Notes: generated by a model not told the origin, from the letters alone. Shown: positions 1 to 7,398, numbered from the stretch's first letter. The stretch is DNA of 26,290 nt from Kiritimatiellales bacterium (GCA_041656295.1 JBBADV010000025.1:1-26290); one strand, 5' to 3'. A program made the numbers and translations.

Positions 1-41
1 TGGAAGAACTGAAAAAACAGGCCGGGAAAACCGCCGCTTGA
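1..41 (+). CDS. 3' end of an unidentified gene (partial)
   Basis: The frame reading from base 3 gives EELKKQAGKTAA followed by TGA at 39-41; the rest of the gene lies outside the window. The lysine-rich ending and the terminator about 50 bases downstream fit a true gene end. A related tail (IKEMLAGTSAA, then TGA) occurs on the minus strand at 24764-24805 inside an inverted copy of the same flank, which supports this frame. The product cannot be identified from 12 residues. Confidence 0.4.
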   Translation, partial: EELKKQAGKTAA

Positions 42-128
42 CAAACCATAACGAAAGAACTACCCCATGCCCGTCAACGATCAAAAATCAGCACCCCTTC
101 GGTGTCTTTTTTATATGAGGCAATACGC
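25..128 (-). repeat. Dispersed repeat, copy A (inverted relative to copy B)
   Basis: About 104 bases match, in reverse complement, the segment at 24677-24782. The match covers the last codons of the partial gene, its stop, a GAAAGAACT spacer, a GATCAAAAATC block and the terminator, and ends at AATACGC. Most of the unit is near-identical, with differences mainly around 66-74 and 45-50. The IS30 copy begins 15 bases to the right. Confidence 0.7.
91..112 (+). terminator. Intrinsic terminator after the partial gene
   Basis: The stem GCACC (91-95) pairs with GGTGT (101-105) around a CCTTC loop and is followed by CTTTTTT. An A-rich run precedes the stem, so it could also work in reverse. An inverted copy lies at 24693-24714. 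Confidence 0.55.
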
Positions 129-142
129 CGCGCGAATTGACT

Positions 143-171
143 GGTAGATTGTAAAAGCAAGTGTCCGGTTG
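143..171 (+). repeat. IS30 copy 1 left terminal inverted repeat
   Basis: 29 bases, the perfect reverse complement of 943-971; identity breaks at base 172. The same end, missing one T, appears at 1908-1935 in the second IS30 relic. Confidence 0.85.
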
Positions 172-240
172 GAGTCGGAAATGTTCCATGCCGGAATGAA
201 CCTTTCTTCATTCGACAAAACAAAGGAAAGGAACACCGGC

Positions 241-930
241 ATGGAACAGGTAGAACATACCGCACCTCACCCGCGGAAGGGAACGCATTTGACGTACGAA
301 GAGCGCATTCAGATTGAGGTGTTGCACCGGAGGGGAGAACCGGCCGTCCGGATTGCCGCGCTGCTCGGACGTGCGGAGCGTACCATCCGGCGGGAGCGTC
401 AGCGCGGCTGGCTGACCTATCGTACCGGACGCGATTCCGCCGAAAAGCGCTATAACGAGGCGCGCGGGGTCAGACGGTATATGAACAGCGGCGTAAACGA
501 TCGAATCCGGCACAGATCAACCCGTAGTTGGCGGCGTTTCTAAAGGAGCAGATTGTGGTCAAACGGTGTTCTCCAGCGGTGTGATTCGTGTACTCAATGA
601 AATCGAACGGCAAATGAGGGTTGAGACATTCCACAGTATTTTTCCCCGAACAACGGCAGTGAACGGCTTGATTATGCCGGAATGGAGCACTCGTTTAAAA
701 GCGGGAAGCGGACGCATCTGTATTACGCCCATCCGTACAGTGTGTGGAAACACGGAAGTAATGAACATGCGAATCGATTCATCCGGCGGTTTATTCCGAA
801 AGAGAAAAAGTTAGGACGAATCAGCAGAAACATGCTCCAGGAGATCGAAACCTGGATCAATACCTATCCACGAAAACTATTGAATTTTAAAACAGCGGAA
901 GAACGGTTCACTCGGGAAATGGCGGCATGA
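241..930 (+). pseudogene. IS30-family transposase, multiply disrupted
   Basis: From the ATG at 241, preceded by an AAAGGAAAGG stretch, the N-terminus is an IS30 helix-turn-helix: HLTYEERIQIEVLHRRG, then a second helix ending in RTIRRERQRG. The frame then breaks. A short IS30-like piece (FLKEQIVVKRCSPAV) lies in another frame near 537-584, then VLNEIERQMRVETFHSIFP in the frame of 566. After one more shift near 646 the C-terminal RNase H-fold part runs to TGA at 928-930: NNGSE, DYAGMEHSFKSGKRTHLYYAHPYS, then NEHANRFIRRFIPK. Most of the central part, including the first catalytic aspartate, is deleted. The second catalytic motif, normally DNGSEF, reads NNGSER, so that aspartate is an asparagine. 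The protein cannot be functional. Confidence 0.85.
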
Positions 931-942
931 ATCAAAAAGCTT

Positions 943-971
943 CAACCGGACACTTGCTTTTACAATCTACC
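943..971 (-). repeat. IS30 copy 1 right terminal inverted repeat
   Basis: 29 bases, exactly the reverse complement of 143-171, starting 13 bases after the transposase stop codon. Confidence 0.85.
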
Positions 972-1007
972 CCCTGCACAGAAAAGTTAAAAAAAGCAGA
1001 TTGGTTT

Positions 1008-1036
1008 TTGACAAGTGTCCTGCTCTCCCGTACTTT
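1008..1036 (+). promoter_or_regulatory. Sigma-70-type promoter of tRNA-Lys
   Basis: TTGACA at 1008-1013 is a perfect -35 box. A 17-base spacer leads to TACTTT at 1031-1036 (-10). Transcription would start near 1043, about 10 bases before the tRNA. Confidence 0.65.
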
Positions 1037-1052
1037 ATGCGCTTTCCTTTAA

Positions 1053-1125
1053 GGGCCGGTAGCTCAGTTGGTAGAGCATGTGACTTTTAATCACAGGGTC
1101 CCGGGTTCGAGTCCCGGCCGGCTCA
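1053..1125 (+). tRNA. tRNA-Lys (anticodon TTT)
   Basis: A 73-nt cloverleaf. The acceptor GGGCCGG pairs with CCGGCTC (one G-T pair), discriminator A. The anticodon stem TGTGA/TCACA holds loop CTTTTAA, so the anticodon is TTT. The T arm is CCGGG, TTCGAGT, CCCGG. The 3' CCA is not encoded; ACTC follows. A strong promoter sits just upstream. Confidence 0.95.
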
Positions 1126-1232
1126 CTCAGAATAGACGAATTTCCCCGCTAAATGAGCCCGGTGCCTGAAGATCAGTATCCGGCAGTCCGATGCTGCAGA
1201 TATAAAAAAGCAGGAAGAGAGCTCCGCTTTAT

Positions 1233-1580
1233 TTATTTTTGCCGGTTTTTTTTATCAACAAAAATAATGACGGGCCGATACGTTTTGGCTTCAGTTTCGT
1301 CCATCTGCGCATAGGCGATAATCACCACTTTATCACCGGGATGCCCAAGCCGGGCGGCAGGGCCGTTTAACTCAATAATACCGGAACCGCGTTCGCCGGA
1401 AATGGCGTACGTGATCAAGCGATTACCGTTATTCTGATTCACCACATGCACCTGTTCACCCGGCAGGATTCCGGCAGCATCCAGCAAATCCTGATCCACC
1501 GCAATACTGCCTTCATAATCCAGCTCGGCGCCGGTCAGTGTTGCCATGTGAATCTTCGATTTCAGCATTATTAAAACCAT
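1233..1580 (-). CDS. panD: Aspartate 1-decarboxylase (PanD)
   Basis: This enzyme converts L-aspartate to beta-alanine for pantothenate and coenzyme A synthesis in the cytoplasm. It is made as a proenzyme that cleaves itself between Gly24 and Ser25 to create a pyruvoyl cofactor. The sequence shows YEGSIAVDQDLLDAAGI with the Gly-Ser pair exactly at 24-25 when counted from the ATG at 1580. That favours this start over an in-frame GTG nine bases upstream (1587-1589). The motifs RLITYAISGERGSGII and NGPAARLGHPGD are typical of the family. Length (115 residues) is slightly below the E. coli enzyme (126), with a short C-terminal tail. It stands alone between tRNA-Lys and tRNA-Ser; no panB or panC is nearby. 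Two IS30 relics bracket the three genes. Confidence 0.95.
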   Translation of the reverse strand: MVLIMLKSKIHMATLTGAELDYEGSIAVDQDLLDAAGILPGEQVHVVNQNNGNRLITYAISGERGSGIIELNGPAARLGHPGDKVVIIAYAQMDETEAKTYRPVIIFVDKKNRQK

Positions 1581-1730
1581 TTTCTTCACCGTTAGCGATT
1601 ACAGTCCTGTGCAAAATTCTTCGATATTTTAATCAGCGATTTTCTGCTTCTATTTTATTCGGGCGATGGATAGTAGCATTGAGCAGTTAAATAGCGACTA
1701 AAAATGAAAGTAAAAATGTCGCGCGAAGGA

Positions 1731-1822
1731 TGGCGGAGAGAGAGGGATTCGAACCCTCGTTACCCCTTTCAGAGTAAACACGCTTTCCAAGCGTGCGCGT
1801 TCAACCACTCCGCCACCTCTCC
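1731..1822 (-). tRNA. tRNA-Ser (anticodon GGA)
   Basis: On the minus strand the acceptor GGAGAGG (1816-1822) pairs with TCTCTCC, discriminator G, and CCA is encoded at 1731-1733. The anticodon loop TTGGAAA gives GGA. A long variable arm, typical of type II serine tRNAs, lies between the anticodon stem and the T arm (AGGGTTCGAATCCCT). Confidence 0.95.
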
Positions 1823-1840
1823 GGTTAAATTGAGCGTACG

Positions 1841-1869
1841 AAGTTAACAGATTCTACCTGCGAAATCAA
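1841..1869 (-). promoter_or_regulatory. Sigma-70-type promoter of tRNA-Ser
   Basis: On the minus strand TTGATT (1864-1869) and TAACTT (1841-1846) are separated by 17 bases. Transcription would begin near 1834, a dozen bases upstream of the tRNA. Confidence 0.5.
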
Positions 1870-1907
1870 CCGGCAGCTGTATTTTTCTTACCATTGCTGC
1901 TATGAGG

Positions 1908-2150
1908 GTAGATGTAAAAGCAAGTGTCCGGTTGGAGCTTTGTGGTTCATGCGGTGATTTTCTGATTGAACCGTTCTTCGGCTGTTTTAAAATTCAAGAT
2001 CTTCCGGGGACAGGTGTTAATCCATGTTTCAATTTCGTGAAGCATTTTTCAGCTGAGTCGTCCGGTTTCCTGCCTTTCGGAATAAACCGCCGGATGAACC
2101 GGTTTGTGTTCTCGTTTCCACGCACTGTACGGTTACATATACGTTGAATC
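1908..2150 (-). mobile_element. IS30-family relic, copy 2 (3' end only)
   Basis: The right-hand IS30 end (GGTAGATGTAAAAGCAAG, one T shorter than copy 1) is at 1908 onward. Reading leftward on the minus strand, the C-terminus of an IS30 transposase is visible in pieces: TYM, a stop, PYSAW, then NENTNRFIRRFIPKGRK. After a frameshift come MLHEIETWINTCPRK and ILNFKTAEERFNQKITA, with the stop at 1947-1949. The helix-turn-helix and catalytic core are absent, and the inner boundary near 2150 is uncertain. It resembles copy 1 but has diverged, so the two are old independent copies of one element type. Confidence 0.8.
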
Positions 2151-2389
2151 GGATCGGTACCGGTGCTTGCGCATCCTCTTCTCCCACAGCGATTCATGAC
2201 CCGGGCTGAGGACCCTGCCGAGATCGATCAAGTTGTAAACCTTCTTCATACACCCGCATACGGTTCATCTTCCATCCGGCATGCGGCTCCCGCCGGAGAA
2301 TAACGCTTAAGTGCAAATGTTATCAGGCGACACCGTTTATTGAAACGGAACTGTTTATTTTTTTTAACCAACATGTTATTCGTAAATCC
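2151..2389. other. Intergenic, upstream of the methyltransferase gene
   Basis: No gene recognised. A small hairpin, CCGTTT (2333-2338) with AAACGG (2343-2348), precedes a T-rich run at about 2353-2364. No clear Shine-Dalgarno precedes the ATG at 2390. Confidence 0.3.
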
Positions 2390-3238
2390 ATGAACGACGA
2401 TTATGAGCTGATTGACAGCGGCGACGGGCGCAAACTCGAACGCTTTGGCGATGTAAAACTTGTGCGACCCGCCGGACAGGCAGTGTGGCATCCGGCGCTG
2501 CCGGAAAAAATCTGGAACGATGCCGCCGCCGGTTTTGATCGCGACGCCGGCAACCGCTGGCATAACCGCCACAACCTGCCCGATCAGTGGAACATCAGCG
2601 TCTCCGGAATTACATTTAACCTTTCATCCACCGATTTCGGTCATCTCGGAATTTTTCCGGAACAGCGCGTCATGTGGAACTGGATTCGAGAAGCGGTGCG
2701 TGAACGCAAAGAAAAAACCGGTACGGTCAGCGTATTAAATCTATTTGCCTATTCCGGCGGTTCAACGCTCGCCGCGGCACAAGGCGGCGCCGAAGTCTGC
2801 CACCTCGATGCCTCCAAAGGAATGGTTGAATGGGCGCGCGAAAATGCGGCACTGAACAACCTGCAGGATGTATCGATCCGCTGGATTGTCGATGATGCCG
2901 CCGGATTTCTCCGGCGCGAGTTAAAACGCAACCGCCATTACGATGCCATCATTCTCGACCCGCCGTCATTCGGGCGCGGAAAAAAGGGAGAAGTGTTTAA
3001 AATTCAGGAACACCTGCCGGTACTGCTCGACCTCTGCCGCGATCTGCTCTCAGAAAACCCGCTCTTTTTACTGTTAAGCTGTCATACACCGGAATATTCC
3101 CCAATGACTCTGCAAAACCTGTTAGCACAATGGCTAAAAAACTCCGGCGGCAAAACCGACTGCGGCGAGATGCTCCTCACCGGCAGCGCCGGTGTTATGC
3201 CTCTGCCCAGCGGCGCGTTTGCGCGATGGATTGCGTAA
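2390..3238 (+). CDS. Class I SAM-dependent methyltransferase, RlmI-like
   Basis: A 282-residue cytoplasmic enzyme of the COG1092-like rRNA cytosine-5 methyltransferase group. The N-terminal 95 residues form a beta-rich region (FGDVKLVRPAGQAVWHPALPEKIW). The Rossmann fold begins with SVLNLFAYSGGSTLAAA at about 114-130, the SAM-binding motif I, and HLDASKG (138-144) follows as the ribose-binding acidic residue. DPPSFGRG at 190-197 is the substrate and catalytic-loop motif, analogous to DPPxF in RlmI. RlmI itself is about 396 residues with an N-terminal PUA domain; this protein lacks that domain and the usual cysteine-bearing motif is not obvious, so the target base is uncertain. The ATG at 2390 is the only well-placed start, but it has no strong ribosome binding site. 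A degraded reading frame on the other strand abuts the 3' end. Confidence 0.8.
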   Translation: MNDDYELIDSGDGRKLERFGDVKLVRPAGQAVWHPALPEKIWNDAAAGFDRDAGNRWHNRHNLPDQWNISVSGITFNLSSTDFGHLGIFPEQRVMWNWIREAVRERKEKTGTVSVLNLFAYSGGSTLAAAQGGAEVCHLDASKGMVEWARENAALNNLQDVSIRWIVDDAAGFLRRELKRNRHYDAIILDPPSFGRGKKGEVFKIQEHLPVLLDLCRDLLSENPLFLLLSCHTPEYSPMTLQNLLAQWLKNSGGKTDCGEMLLTGSAGVMPLPSGAFARWIA

Positions 3239-3239
3239 G

Positions 3240-3478
3240 TTGAACTTCATTGTGCTGGCGCCGGCGGTGCCGGCGGCGGAGCCGTTCCGTGGAACTGCCT
3301 TTTTTGCAAATTCAATTTCAATGGCAAGTGCATGCAGTTGCCGGTCGATCGGATAGATGCAGAGGTTCAACAATGCAAGCGCGCCGGTTGCCGCAACTTC
3401 GGGGGCAGCGGACAAATGTGGAGGAGAAACTCTTCTGTGCCCGCCCGCGCTTGTTGGGCAAAAGTCTGTGTTCGTCCA
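3240..3478 (-). pseudogene. Remnant of a four-helix-bundle protein, C-terminal part
   Basis: The minus-strand frame with stop at 3134-3136 contains SAAPEVAATGALALLNLCIYPIDRQLHAL followed by AIEIEFAKKAVPRN. This resembles the C-terminal suffix region of small four-helix-bundle proteins (S23-related; PEVAANxLxCLxxQAxYLLDRQL pattern). The N-terminal helices are missing: upstream codons read TNTDFCPTSAGG and lead into non-coding sequence. The frame runs on into the methyltransferase gene without a sensible ending. I read it as a degraded copy; the match is from memory of the pattern only. Confidence 0.4.
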
Positions 3479-3535
3479 TGTTTTTCATAGGTTCTTCCCG
3501 TTGCCAGAATTTTTACCCTGCCGTATGCTCACACC

Positions 3536-4198
3536 ATGAATTTTAATGTTCTTTATCACGACAACCATCTGCTGGCAGTGAATAAACCGGCTGGGCTGCT
3601 GACACAGCCGAGCGGAACGGAGCGTACCAGCCTGGAAGACTGCGCAAAGGCATATATCAGGGAAGTCAACAATAAATCCGGCAATGTGTTTCTGCATGCA
3701 GTGCACCGTCTTGACCGGGTGGTCAGCGGAGTGGTTTTATTTGCCTGTACCGGCAAAGCGCTGTCGCGGCTGAATGCCGATATGCGTGCGCGCCGGTTTA
3801 AAAAACTTTACCATGCCGTTGTGTCCGGCACGCCGCCGGAAGCTGCCGGTTCGCTGTTCCATTATTTACTGCATGGCGATTTTAAAGCGGAAGTTGTCGG
3901 AGAAAATCATCCCGGTGCGCGCGAATGCAGGCTGGAGTATCGCGTATTACAAACCGGCGGTGGAATTTCACTGCTCGAAATTCAACTGCACACCGGGCGC
4001 TATCATCAGATCCGTGCACAACTGGCGGCCGCCGGCTGCCCGGTTCTCGCCGACGGAAAATACGGTTCGCCGGACAAACGTTCCGGCGGAACAATTGCAC
4101 TGCATCACAGGCAGCTCACGGTGATTCATCCGGTGAGTAAAGAAAGTATCGTCATCGACGCACCCTATCCGCTACACTTCCCGGCAGTAAAAAATTAA
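3536..4198 (+). CDS. RluA-family RNA pseudouridine synthase
   Basis: Isomerises uridine to pseudouridine in rRNA or tRNA. The 220-residue protein is a bare catalytic domain without the N-terminal S4 domain found in RluC and RluD, similar in layout to RluA and TruC. HRLDRVVSG at 57-65 contains the catalytic aspartate, Asp60. LYHDNHLLAVNKPAGLLTQPSG (6-27) is the usual first motif, LEIQLHTGRYHQIRAQLA (about 150-167) the third, and ADGKYG the following loop. The specific target cannot be told from sequence. The ATG at 3536 has only a weak ribosome binding site. The membrane-protein gene follows 13 bases after the stop, so they may be cotranscribed. Confidence 0.9.
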   Translation: MNFNVLYHDNHLLAVNKPAGLLTQPSGTERTSLEDCAKAYIREVNNKSGNVFLHAVHRLDRVVSGVVLFACTGKALSRLNADMRARRFKKLYHAVVSGTPPEAAGSLFHYLLHGDFKAEVVGENHPGARECRLEYRVLQTGGGISLLEIQLHTGRYHQIRAQLAAAGCPVLADGKYGSPDKRSGGTIALHHRQLTVIHPVSKESIVIDAPYPLHFPAVKN

Positions 4199-4211
4199 AT
4201 AAATAGAATTT

Positions 4212-4853
4212 ATGAAATCAGTTTTTAATATTCCCAACTCCATATTCGCACCGGCCCTGCGCTTTGCCGGATATATTTTTATCGTACTTGCTGTCGTCGG
4301 ACTCATCACGCTCGACGCCTATAACACAAACGTTAAACCGTTCTCCGAAGCCTCGTGGACCGAGATGTCGCAACTGACCGTTCTTTTTTTCTGTGCGGCA
4401 ATCTGCCTGTTTATGTCATATAAATATTTTTTCCGCCGGTCGGCATTTCTGCTGGCCGCTTTTTTCGCAGCTTCGTTTATTCGTGAAATGGACGGCTTTC
4501 TTGATCAATGGCTTGGACACGGAAGCTGGGTATATTTTGTCGCGCCGCTTGTGATCGCCGCACTCTGGTTCACCTGGCGCCATCGAAGTGAGTTTTTCAA
4601 CGAACTCAAACTGTTTCTGCCATCCGTCGCCGGCGGGTTTTTTAGCTGCGGATTTTTAACCACTTATATTTTCTCACGTTTCTTCGGCCGCAAATTTTTA
4701 TGGCGGAGCCTGATGGGCGAAGAGTATCTGCGCAGTGTTAAAATGGCGGCGGAAGAGAGTGTTGAACTGCTCGGCTATGCCTTTCTGCTCTTCGCTGTAA
4801 TCGAGCTGTGCGTGCTCGCAAAAAACATCACCGTACGACGCGCCGGAAATTAA
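4212..4853 (+). CDS. Integral membrane protein of unknown function
   Basis: I do not recognise this 213-residue protein. About six membrane helices are visible: residues 17-35, 53-70, 75-92, 103-120, 134-152 and 185-205. Short basic loops (KYFFRR, TWRHRSE, RRAGN) suggest cytoplasmic sides. The segment SVKMAAEESVELLGYAFLLFAVIE, where an acidic amphipathic stretch leads into the last helix, is the most distinctive part. No enzymatic or transporter motif is seen. It lies 13 bases downstream of the pseudouridine synthase and may share its transcript. Codon use resembles its neighbours, in contrast with the AT-rich tract that follows. Confidence 0.75.
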   Translation: MKSVFNIPNSIFAPALRFAGYIFIVLAVVGLITLDAYNTNVKPFSEASWTEMSQLTVLFFCAAICLFMSYKYFFRRSAFLLAAFFAASFIREMDGFLDQWLGHGSWVYFVAPLVIAALWFTWRHRSEFFNELKLFLPSVAGGFFSCGFLTTYIFSRFFGRKFLWRSLMGEEYLRSVKMAAEESVELLGYAFLLFAVIELCVLAKNITVRRAGN

Positions 4854-5535
4854 TGTCATCGCCGGCGACATGTTCATCGGAAACAAACCGGTAGAAAATC
4901 CGCATAGCGCTTTATCAGCTGACTCGACACCGTCTGAAAAATCGATTCTAAAGTTTTTTTGCCGTGATTTTTTAATTCATCCAGATGCGTCGATAACGCA
5001 AGCGGCGTTAATACATATACAAACGCTGTCCCATGTAGATTCCGGCAAACCCGTTAGCCACAGCAGATATGAAGCGAAGGAGTTATGGTGAAGAGTTAAC
5101 TATGGAATATGCATATATATAATCCTGGGGATTTGTTGTATGATCAATGAGTGCGTAGATTCCTTACAAGTCATTCTTTCATATAGAAAAATCAAATTTT
5201 AATGCCAATATTTATTTACAGATAAACTCTGTAAAAAATCTTTAAGAAAACAGGTGCAATAAATCTGAAGAAGAGATACACTCAACAAGTTAATATAAAA
5301 AAATATAGTGAGAGAAAACATTACATCAAAGGTAAAAGCATTTCAAAACAGATTTTAAAATACCTTTGTACTCATCGGTATTTAAAAGCAAGTAAGTCCA
5401 GCGGATTGCTTATTATGAATTTTACTTTTTATCAAATAGTTATATGAGCTGGTTTTTTCATGTAATTGAAAAGAAAAGCTGGTTAAGGAAATCGGATTTC
5501 TAATACCAGTGAACTTGACGAGAAGGAGGTGTGTT
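4854..5535. other. AT-rich intergenic tract
   Basis: Nearly 700 bases without a convincing gene. From about 5095 the composition turns visibly AT-rich compared with the GC-richer genes around it. An 8-bp inverted repeat, CAAAGGTA (5327-5334) with TACCTTTG (5361-5368), has a 26-base gap. A 73-codon frame at 4870-5091 has no family resemblance and no ribosome binding site, and is not called. Confidence 0.5.
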
Positions 5536-5721
5536 GTGGCAACAAACCCTATAGGTAAAGGTACAAAGACTATCGGCATAAACATGCCGCAGGGAATGGC
5601 TGAAGAGCTGGAAAAGCGTGCTCACTCGATGCATATTTCGAAAAGCAAATACTGTAAAATCATTCTTGATCAGTGGCTGGCATCCGGAAAGAAATTGACG
5701 CTGGCTGAAAAAGCCAGATAG
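5536..5721 (+). CDS. Small ribbon-helix-helix (CopG/Arc-like) protein
   Basis: A strong AAGGAGG at 5523-5529 sits 6 bases before the GTG at 5536, which fixes this start rather than the upstream in-frame ATG at 5509. The product is 61 residues. The pattern TKTIGINMPQGMAEELEKRAHSMHISKSKYCKIILDQWL fits a ribbon-helix-helix fold: a short beta strand (KTIGINMP), helix A (MAEELEKRAHSM), a turn and helix B (SKSKYCKIILDQWLASG). Such dimers bind operator DNA and often serve as antitoxins or small regulators. No toxin gene adjoins it on either side, so a toxin-antitoxin role is unsupported. It follows the AT-rich tract, which may contain its promoter. Confidence 0.7.
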   Translation: MATNPIGKGTKTIGINMPQGMAEELEKRAHSMHISKSKYCKIILDQWLASGKKLTLAEKAR

Positions 5722-6113
5722 TTAACGGTAAATAAATCCGGTTATTCAAAAATTAAAATTTAGCATCGTTGAAGTTTTTATTTATAAAATACGGCGTATG
5801 ATGGAAGAGCGTCTTAGAAATGAAAAAAGCACCGGTCATCTTTTTCTTTCAGATAGTTACAACAAAAGGAAAATAATGACACGCGGCGCTCCATACCATA
5901 CTCAGGGCATTACGGGGTTCAAATTTCAAACGGCGGAGTTTTTAGTGTAACGGCCGGAACAGACACGCTTGAGTCTGGCCGGAACGTTCCGCTGAATTTA
6001 CGGTCTCTTTACCGGTTAAAAACCGATTTTTCGTGCCGGTGCGACGGGTGATCTGCCATGATTGCATCCGCTCCGGTTTTTCGTACTCCGTCCGTGCCGA
6101 TGCCAGTTTCCCT
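5722..6113. other. Intergenic region between the RHH gene and the XylR-like gene
   Basis: No solid gene. A 24-codon frame (ATG 5876 to TAA 5948-5950) has an AAAGGAAA sequence just before it but no recognised homologue. A small hairpin, CGGTT (6013-6017) with AACCG (6021-6025) followed by ATTTTT, could be a weak terminator for plus-strand transcription. A second possible stem pairs CAGAC and GTCTG around 5960-5980. Confidence 0.3.
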
Positions 6114-7241
6114 TTACCTGCTTTTCTGGAAATCTGAAGGACACATGCCGGTGGATTTCTGCAGTACTTTACTCAGATGCGTAGCGGATTGATAACCGAC
6201 ATCGAGTGCGATTTCGGCGACGGTCTGATTCCCCGCTGCAAGCTCTTTTTTTATCCGCTCCAGCCGCAGTTCACGGATATGATCGGCGACGGAACGCCCC
6301 AGACTGCGGTAAAACCAGCGGTCGAGTGTGCGACGTGTAATCATCAGGTGCTGCGCCAGTTCTTCGGCATTCATCCGCAGACCTTTCGGTGTTTTTAAAA
6401 TCTGCAGCGCAGCGGTGACCTGCGGATCTTCGAGCATCTGAACATCGCTTGAGCCGCGCACAGCAATTTGTTTCGGTTTGATAATTGTTTTGTGCGGTAC
6501 CGGTTTTTTGCTTCGCATCAGCCGGTCGAGCAGTTTACAAGCGGCGATGCCGACTTCCATTTCCGGCAGTTCAATGCTGCTCAGCGCCGGAACGCAGTCG
6601 ATGCAGATGTTGACCATATTGTCGCAACCGAGTACTGCAATTTCACTTGGGATATGCCGTCCCAGTTTTTCAGCCATTTGAATAAACAGTCTGCCGCCCG
6701 GGTCAGAATCTGAAAATACTCCGACGCAGTTCGGCCAGGAGAGAATGGTGTACCGGAATTTCTTACCGTTGAGTTCTTTCCGGGAAAACAGGTTTTCTTC
6801 CGGCAGAGTAAAGCCCTGCCGGTGCAGTTCATCGGTGAATCCCTGGCGCCGGTATTTGGCAAATTCCTGTGCGGAACAAATCATGCTGAATGTTTTTGCG
6901 CCGCAGGAGATCAGATGTCTGGCCGCCAGCACGCCGATTTCATAATTATCAAATGTGCACAGCGGCCAGTCGGCGATCGACAGCGCCTGAGAAATATTTA
7001 TAATCGGACAGTCCATTTTTTTGGCAGCTGCCTGCATTTCCGGCGTGGAAATTTTTAAAATTGCGCCGTCAAATTTTGTGCGGGGAAATTTTCCGTAAAT
7101 TCCCAGGATTACCGGAATCAGCGAAACCTCGCGCCAGCCGGTGCGTCCGGCATAATCCAGCACCGCCGGCAGCAGCTGTTCCACTTCCTGCGGCGGTAAA
7201 CATAATGCAATGTGCTTTTCCATGCAGATGATAAGCTTCAT
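6114..7241 (-). CDS. XylR-like transcriptional regulator (periplasmic-binding fold plus AraC HTH)
   Basis: A cytoplasmic sugar-sensing regulator of 375 residues. Residues 1 to about 270 form a LacI/ribose-binding-protein-like sensor: FDGAILKI, then CPIINISQ, DNYEIGVLAARHLISCGAKTF, GVFSDSDPGGR and IAVLGCDN. Residues about 275-375 are an AraC-type double helix-turn-helix: MNAEELAQHLMITRRTLDRWF for the first, and AEIALDVGYQSATHLSKVLQ with TGMCPSDFQ for the second. This order matches E. coli XylR and many regulators of polysaccharide loci. A second in-frame ATG at 7223 is an alternative start; neither has a clear ribosome binding site. It is divergent from the SGNH esterase, so it may control that gene and the following cluster, but the ligand is unknown. 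Confidence 0.9.
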   Translation of the reverse strand: MKLIICMEKHIALCLPPQEVEQLLPAVLDYAGRTGWREVSLIPVILGIYGKFPRTKFDGAILKISTPEMQAAAKKMDCPIINISQALSIADWPLCTFDNYEIGVLAARHLISCGAKTFSMICSAQEFAKYRRQGFTDELHRQGFTLPEENLFSRKELNGKKFRYTILSWPNCVGVFSDSDPGGRLFIQMAEKLGRHIPSEIAVLGCDNMVNICIDCVPALSSIELPEMEVGIAACKLLDRLMRSKKPVPHKTIIKPKQIAVRGSSDVQMLEDPQVTAALQILKTPKGLRMNAEELAQHLMITRRTLDRWFYRSLGRSVADHIRELRLERIKKELAAGNQTVAEIALDVGYQSATHLSKVLQKSTGMCPSDFQKSR

Positions 7242-7398
7242 GGAAATTTCGCCGGTGTCAAGAGGTGTTGTCTAAAAAAGAGCGGTCATGCTGTCCGGTT
7301 TTTCCGGCTGGACTTTTCCGGCGGCTGTGTAACATGTGAAAAATAAAATTCGGAAAATATAAAATTTTAGAACCGGTGCAGTCACAGAGGAAGTAAAG
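7242..7398. promoter_or_regulatory. Divergent regulatory region between xylR-like and esterase genes
   Basis: The 157-base gap must carry promoters for both genes. Within 7338-7370 two AT-rich direct repeats of the form ATAAAATT occur about 18 bases apart (about 7343 and 7360). AraC-type regulators often bind direct repeats, so this is a candidate operator. No strong -35/-10 pair stands out. The esterase has GAGGA at 7387-7391 before its ATG. Confidence 0.3.

Larger units (their letters stand above)
143..971 (+). mobile_element. Decayed IS30-family insertion sequence, copy 1
   Basis: Perfect 29-bp terminal inverted repeats (143-171 and 943-971, outer end GGTAGATTGTAAAAGC) bound a broken IS30-type transposase gene. 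At roughly 830 bp it is shorter than a typical IS30 element of about 1.0-1.2 kb, consistent with internal deletion. No clear target duplication is visible: flanking bases are ACT on the left and CCC on the right. The ends look intact, so a transposase supplied elsewhere might still mobilise it; that is inference. Confidence 0.85.

Noticed and set aside
67..147. A 26-codon frame (MPVNDQKSAPLRCLFYMRQYA and so on), partly repeated on the minus strand near 24700
   Set aside because: Most of it is the terminator hairpin and T run of the dispersed repeat. The ends differ after the repeat boundary, so the shared peptide follows from DNA identity rather than selection for protein.
4870..5091. A 73-codon open frame
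   Set aside because: No ribosome binding site, no recognisable domain or membrane signal, and its composition changes along its length.
5536..5721. A toxin-antitoxin module around the RHH gene
   Set aside because: Neither side has a small open frame resembling a RelE, VapC, MazF or similar toxin.
5876..5950. A 24-codon frame with a weak AAAGGAAA ahead of it
   Set aside because: Too short to judge and no supporting pattern; mentioned only within the intergenic entry.
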